Below, in pieces: positions 62,413 through 64,000 of a stretch of 64,000 nt of DNA. Made by a program: the position numbers and the translations under genes. This DNA comes from Chamaea fasciata. Taxonomy: Eukaryota; Chordata; Aves; Passeriformes; Sylviidae. Within the stretch, counting starts at the first letter, position 1, and each line of letters starts with the position of its first letter. Below the pieces are notes generated by a model. The model searched no databases, was not told the DNA's origin, and saw only the letters and a program-made list of their open reading frames with translations. The DNA is taken from contig JARCOQ010000002.1 in assembly GCA_029207755.1 (NCBI GenBank), positions 41,240,244 to 41,304,243 on the forward strand, given 5' to 3'.

Positions 62413-63240
62413 CAAAATATTTCTAGGGAAATTTACACAGGAAAAACTATTTTTAAAAGTAATTTATTACTCCATCACAGAAAAAGAGGCAAAGAAGTAT
62501 ATCTCTTTACCCTGGTAGCTTTCTTCCTAGGGTCTCCTCTACACAATGAAAGCTGAAATTTCTGTGGCACACATATATCCCCATCAATCTTGTACTCAAC
62601 ATGCTTCTTAAGACAGGAATTTAGGGACTGTTAGACAAATTTGACTTTAAAAGAAAATTATCAAAAAGGCATTATTCTTGCTTTTGCTATTTCTACATAT
62701 TTTTTGTAAAACAAAACAAAACGAAAAACCACACAAACAAACATACACACGAAAAGTCCTACAGCGATGACAAAAGACTCAGGGCTTGATAAAAAATGTA
62801 TCACCTTTCAGCCTTAAAGGTAAAATAGTCATGGTGTGAACAAAAATTTTTAAAGTCTCTTTAGAAAGAAGAGTACAGACTACATTCAGAATAAATACAG
62901 TTCGCATTTTATAATCTAATGCAGTTATTTACATAAATAGGATAAATTTGGAGTCACTGTGATTGGTGCTACCTTGCCCTTATAAAAGATAGAAGTGGTC
63001 ACTTAAAAGTGAATATAGCTTTTAAGGAATTAGACTATCAGTAACACTGGTATTACAATAGAGCCCAAAGCCGAGAAGAAATCAAGATTGTGCTGTATAA
63101 GGTTATGCACAATATTGTAGGGAAAAGTCAGTAGTTGGAAGTGTTTTCAACCAGAACTGAAAGCCCAGAATTTTCTGTAGAAGTGAGAACATGTGAAATG
63201 CAGCTGGAGCGTGGGAGAATCAGCAATGCAGAGCAGCTGA
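62413..63240. other. Unique AT-rich DNA, no gene seen
   Basis: An A-rich simple stretch (AAAACAAAACAAAACG and similar) lies near 62708-62750. Nothing else recognised. Confidence 0.45.
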
Positions 63241-63460
63241 GCTAGGGATGTACCTCTGGAGATCATTAGTCAAACTCCTGCTGCAGTCATGATCACCAAC
63301 TGCAGGTTCCCCATGACCATCTCCAGTCAGACTTTGAATATATCCAAAACTACCTACTTCTAGTGCTTGACCACCTTCACAGTAAAAAATGTTTCTTTCT
63401 TATATTCAAATAGCATGTCTTGTACTTCAACTTGTGCCTGAAAAACAGCCTACAGATCTG
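63241..63460 (-). mobile_element. CR1 LINE, 3'-end fragment
   Basis: CCTCTGGAGATCATTAGTC, CAAACTCCTGCTGCAGTC, GACCATCTCCAGTCAG, TTTGAATATATCCAAAAC, TGCTTGACCACCTTCACAGT and AACTTGTGCCTG are collinear with the antisense CR1 3' untranslated region. The tail repeat at the left end is missing. This is an older copy than the one at 62.2 kb, judging by divergence. Confidence 0.85.
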
Positions 63461-63807
63461 CTCTAGGTGCTTCATTCCTTTTTCTAACTTGGTGGGGGAA
63501 GAAAGTGGGATTTTGTTGGCACACCGTTCACTAAATTCACAAAAATACTGAAAGGAGGATGGTAGTGTCATGAGATCATATTAAAAAGACTTATGAAGCT
63601 GAATAATATGTCAGTGAGAGAAATTGTTTTTTATGACTGAAGCTGGCAAGTGACTGCTCTATGTGTGGGACCTCAGATGGGACTCCTTCCCTTCTCTAGC
63701 CACACTCAAGAGGAAAGCAGGAGATTTCAATAACCATGATAACCCCAGAAAGACAGGGGGAAACCAGTTCTGCATAGTTTTGGCACTAGAAAAGGAAGAC
63801 AAGGAGC
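63461..63807. other. Unique DNA, no gene seen
   Basis: Nothing recognisable beyond the neighbouring CR1 tail. Confidence 0.45.
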
Positions 63808-63855
63808 AAAATAAATGGAGGCTATTTAACTAAATAAATGGAGGCTATTTACCTG
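63808..63855. repeat. Tandem duplication, 24-base period
   Basis: AAATAAATGGAGGCTATTTA occurs at 63808 and again at 63832, identical over 20 bases. This is a recent local duplication. Confidence 0.92.
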
Positions 63856-64000
63856 AATTTTTTCAGAACTTGATTTGTGGGGAGATTGATTCAGAGAAGG
63901 AGACATCCCTCCTTTGACTCACAAATGTATCAGATGGCAGTCTGTAGTGAGCTTTCAGACCTGATCATTTTTCCAGCCATCAATCTATAATTTCATGATA

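Overview
The window looks like AT-rich, gene-poor nuclear DNA from a bird. Every interspersed repeat I can recognise is of avian type. These are chicken-repeat-1 (CR1) LINE copies on both strands, many ending in the typical imperfect ATTCTATGATTCTATGA-like 3' end, plus solo long terminal repeats (LTRs) of endogenous retroviruses. I see no mammalian Alu or L1 sequence, no bacterial gene organisation, no rRNA or tRNA, and no CRISPR array. 'Bird' is inferred from these repeat families; a songbird or other neoavian is likely but I cannot show it.

No host protein-coding gene could be supported. The open reading frames are short, unrelated to families I know, often overlap on both strands, and are about what AT-rich non-coding DNA gives by chance. 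The only recognisable coding sequence is decayed CR1 ORF2, including the end of its reverse transcriptase around the ADD catalytic motif. The window is therefore best read as intergenic or deep-intron DNA. Three splice-site-bounded stretches (24099-24198, 25504-25594 and 52544-52621) are weak candidates for non-coding or untranslated exons.

Layout. 1-6.5 kb: mostly unique DNA with one faint old CR1 relic and one short CR1 tail. 6.6-7.0 kb: a probable solo retroviral LTR on the + strand. 8.9-11.4 kb: a 149-codon open frame of unknown meaning, a GC-rich CpG-poor block, and two CR1 3' ends. 11.4-30.6 kb: mostly unique sequence with a possible minus-strand LTR near 20.4 kb, tandem duplications, and an AT-rich block near 26 kb. 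30.6-31.7 kb: a large minus-strand LTR. 36.6-38.1 kb: the most informative element, a CR1 copy whose middle piece, from the first half of the reverse transcriptase, is inverted. 40.6-42.3 kb: two CR1 tails, one split by a run of 61 A. 47.5-47.9 kb: a minus-strand CR1 tail. 49.6-49.7 kb: a long polypurine GAA/GGA tract. 56.3-57.5 kb: an unclassified GC-richer block next to a truncated second copy of the 30.6 kb LTR. 58.1-59.0 kb: a CR1 copy that has lost its reverse transcriptase. 62.1-63.5 kb: two minus-strand CR1 tails.

I did not find a convincing new biological system. The observations most worth checking are the rearranged CR1 at 36.6-38.1 kb, the 61-A run inside a CR1 tail, the unclassified GC-rich blocks, and the possible exon pair near 24-25.6 kb.
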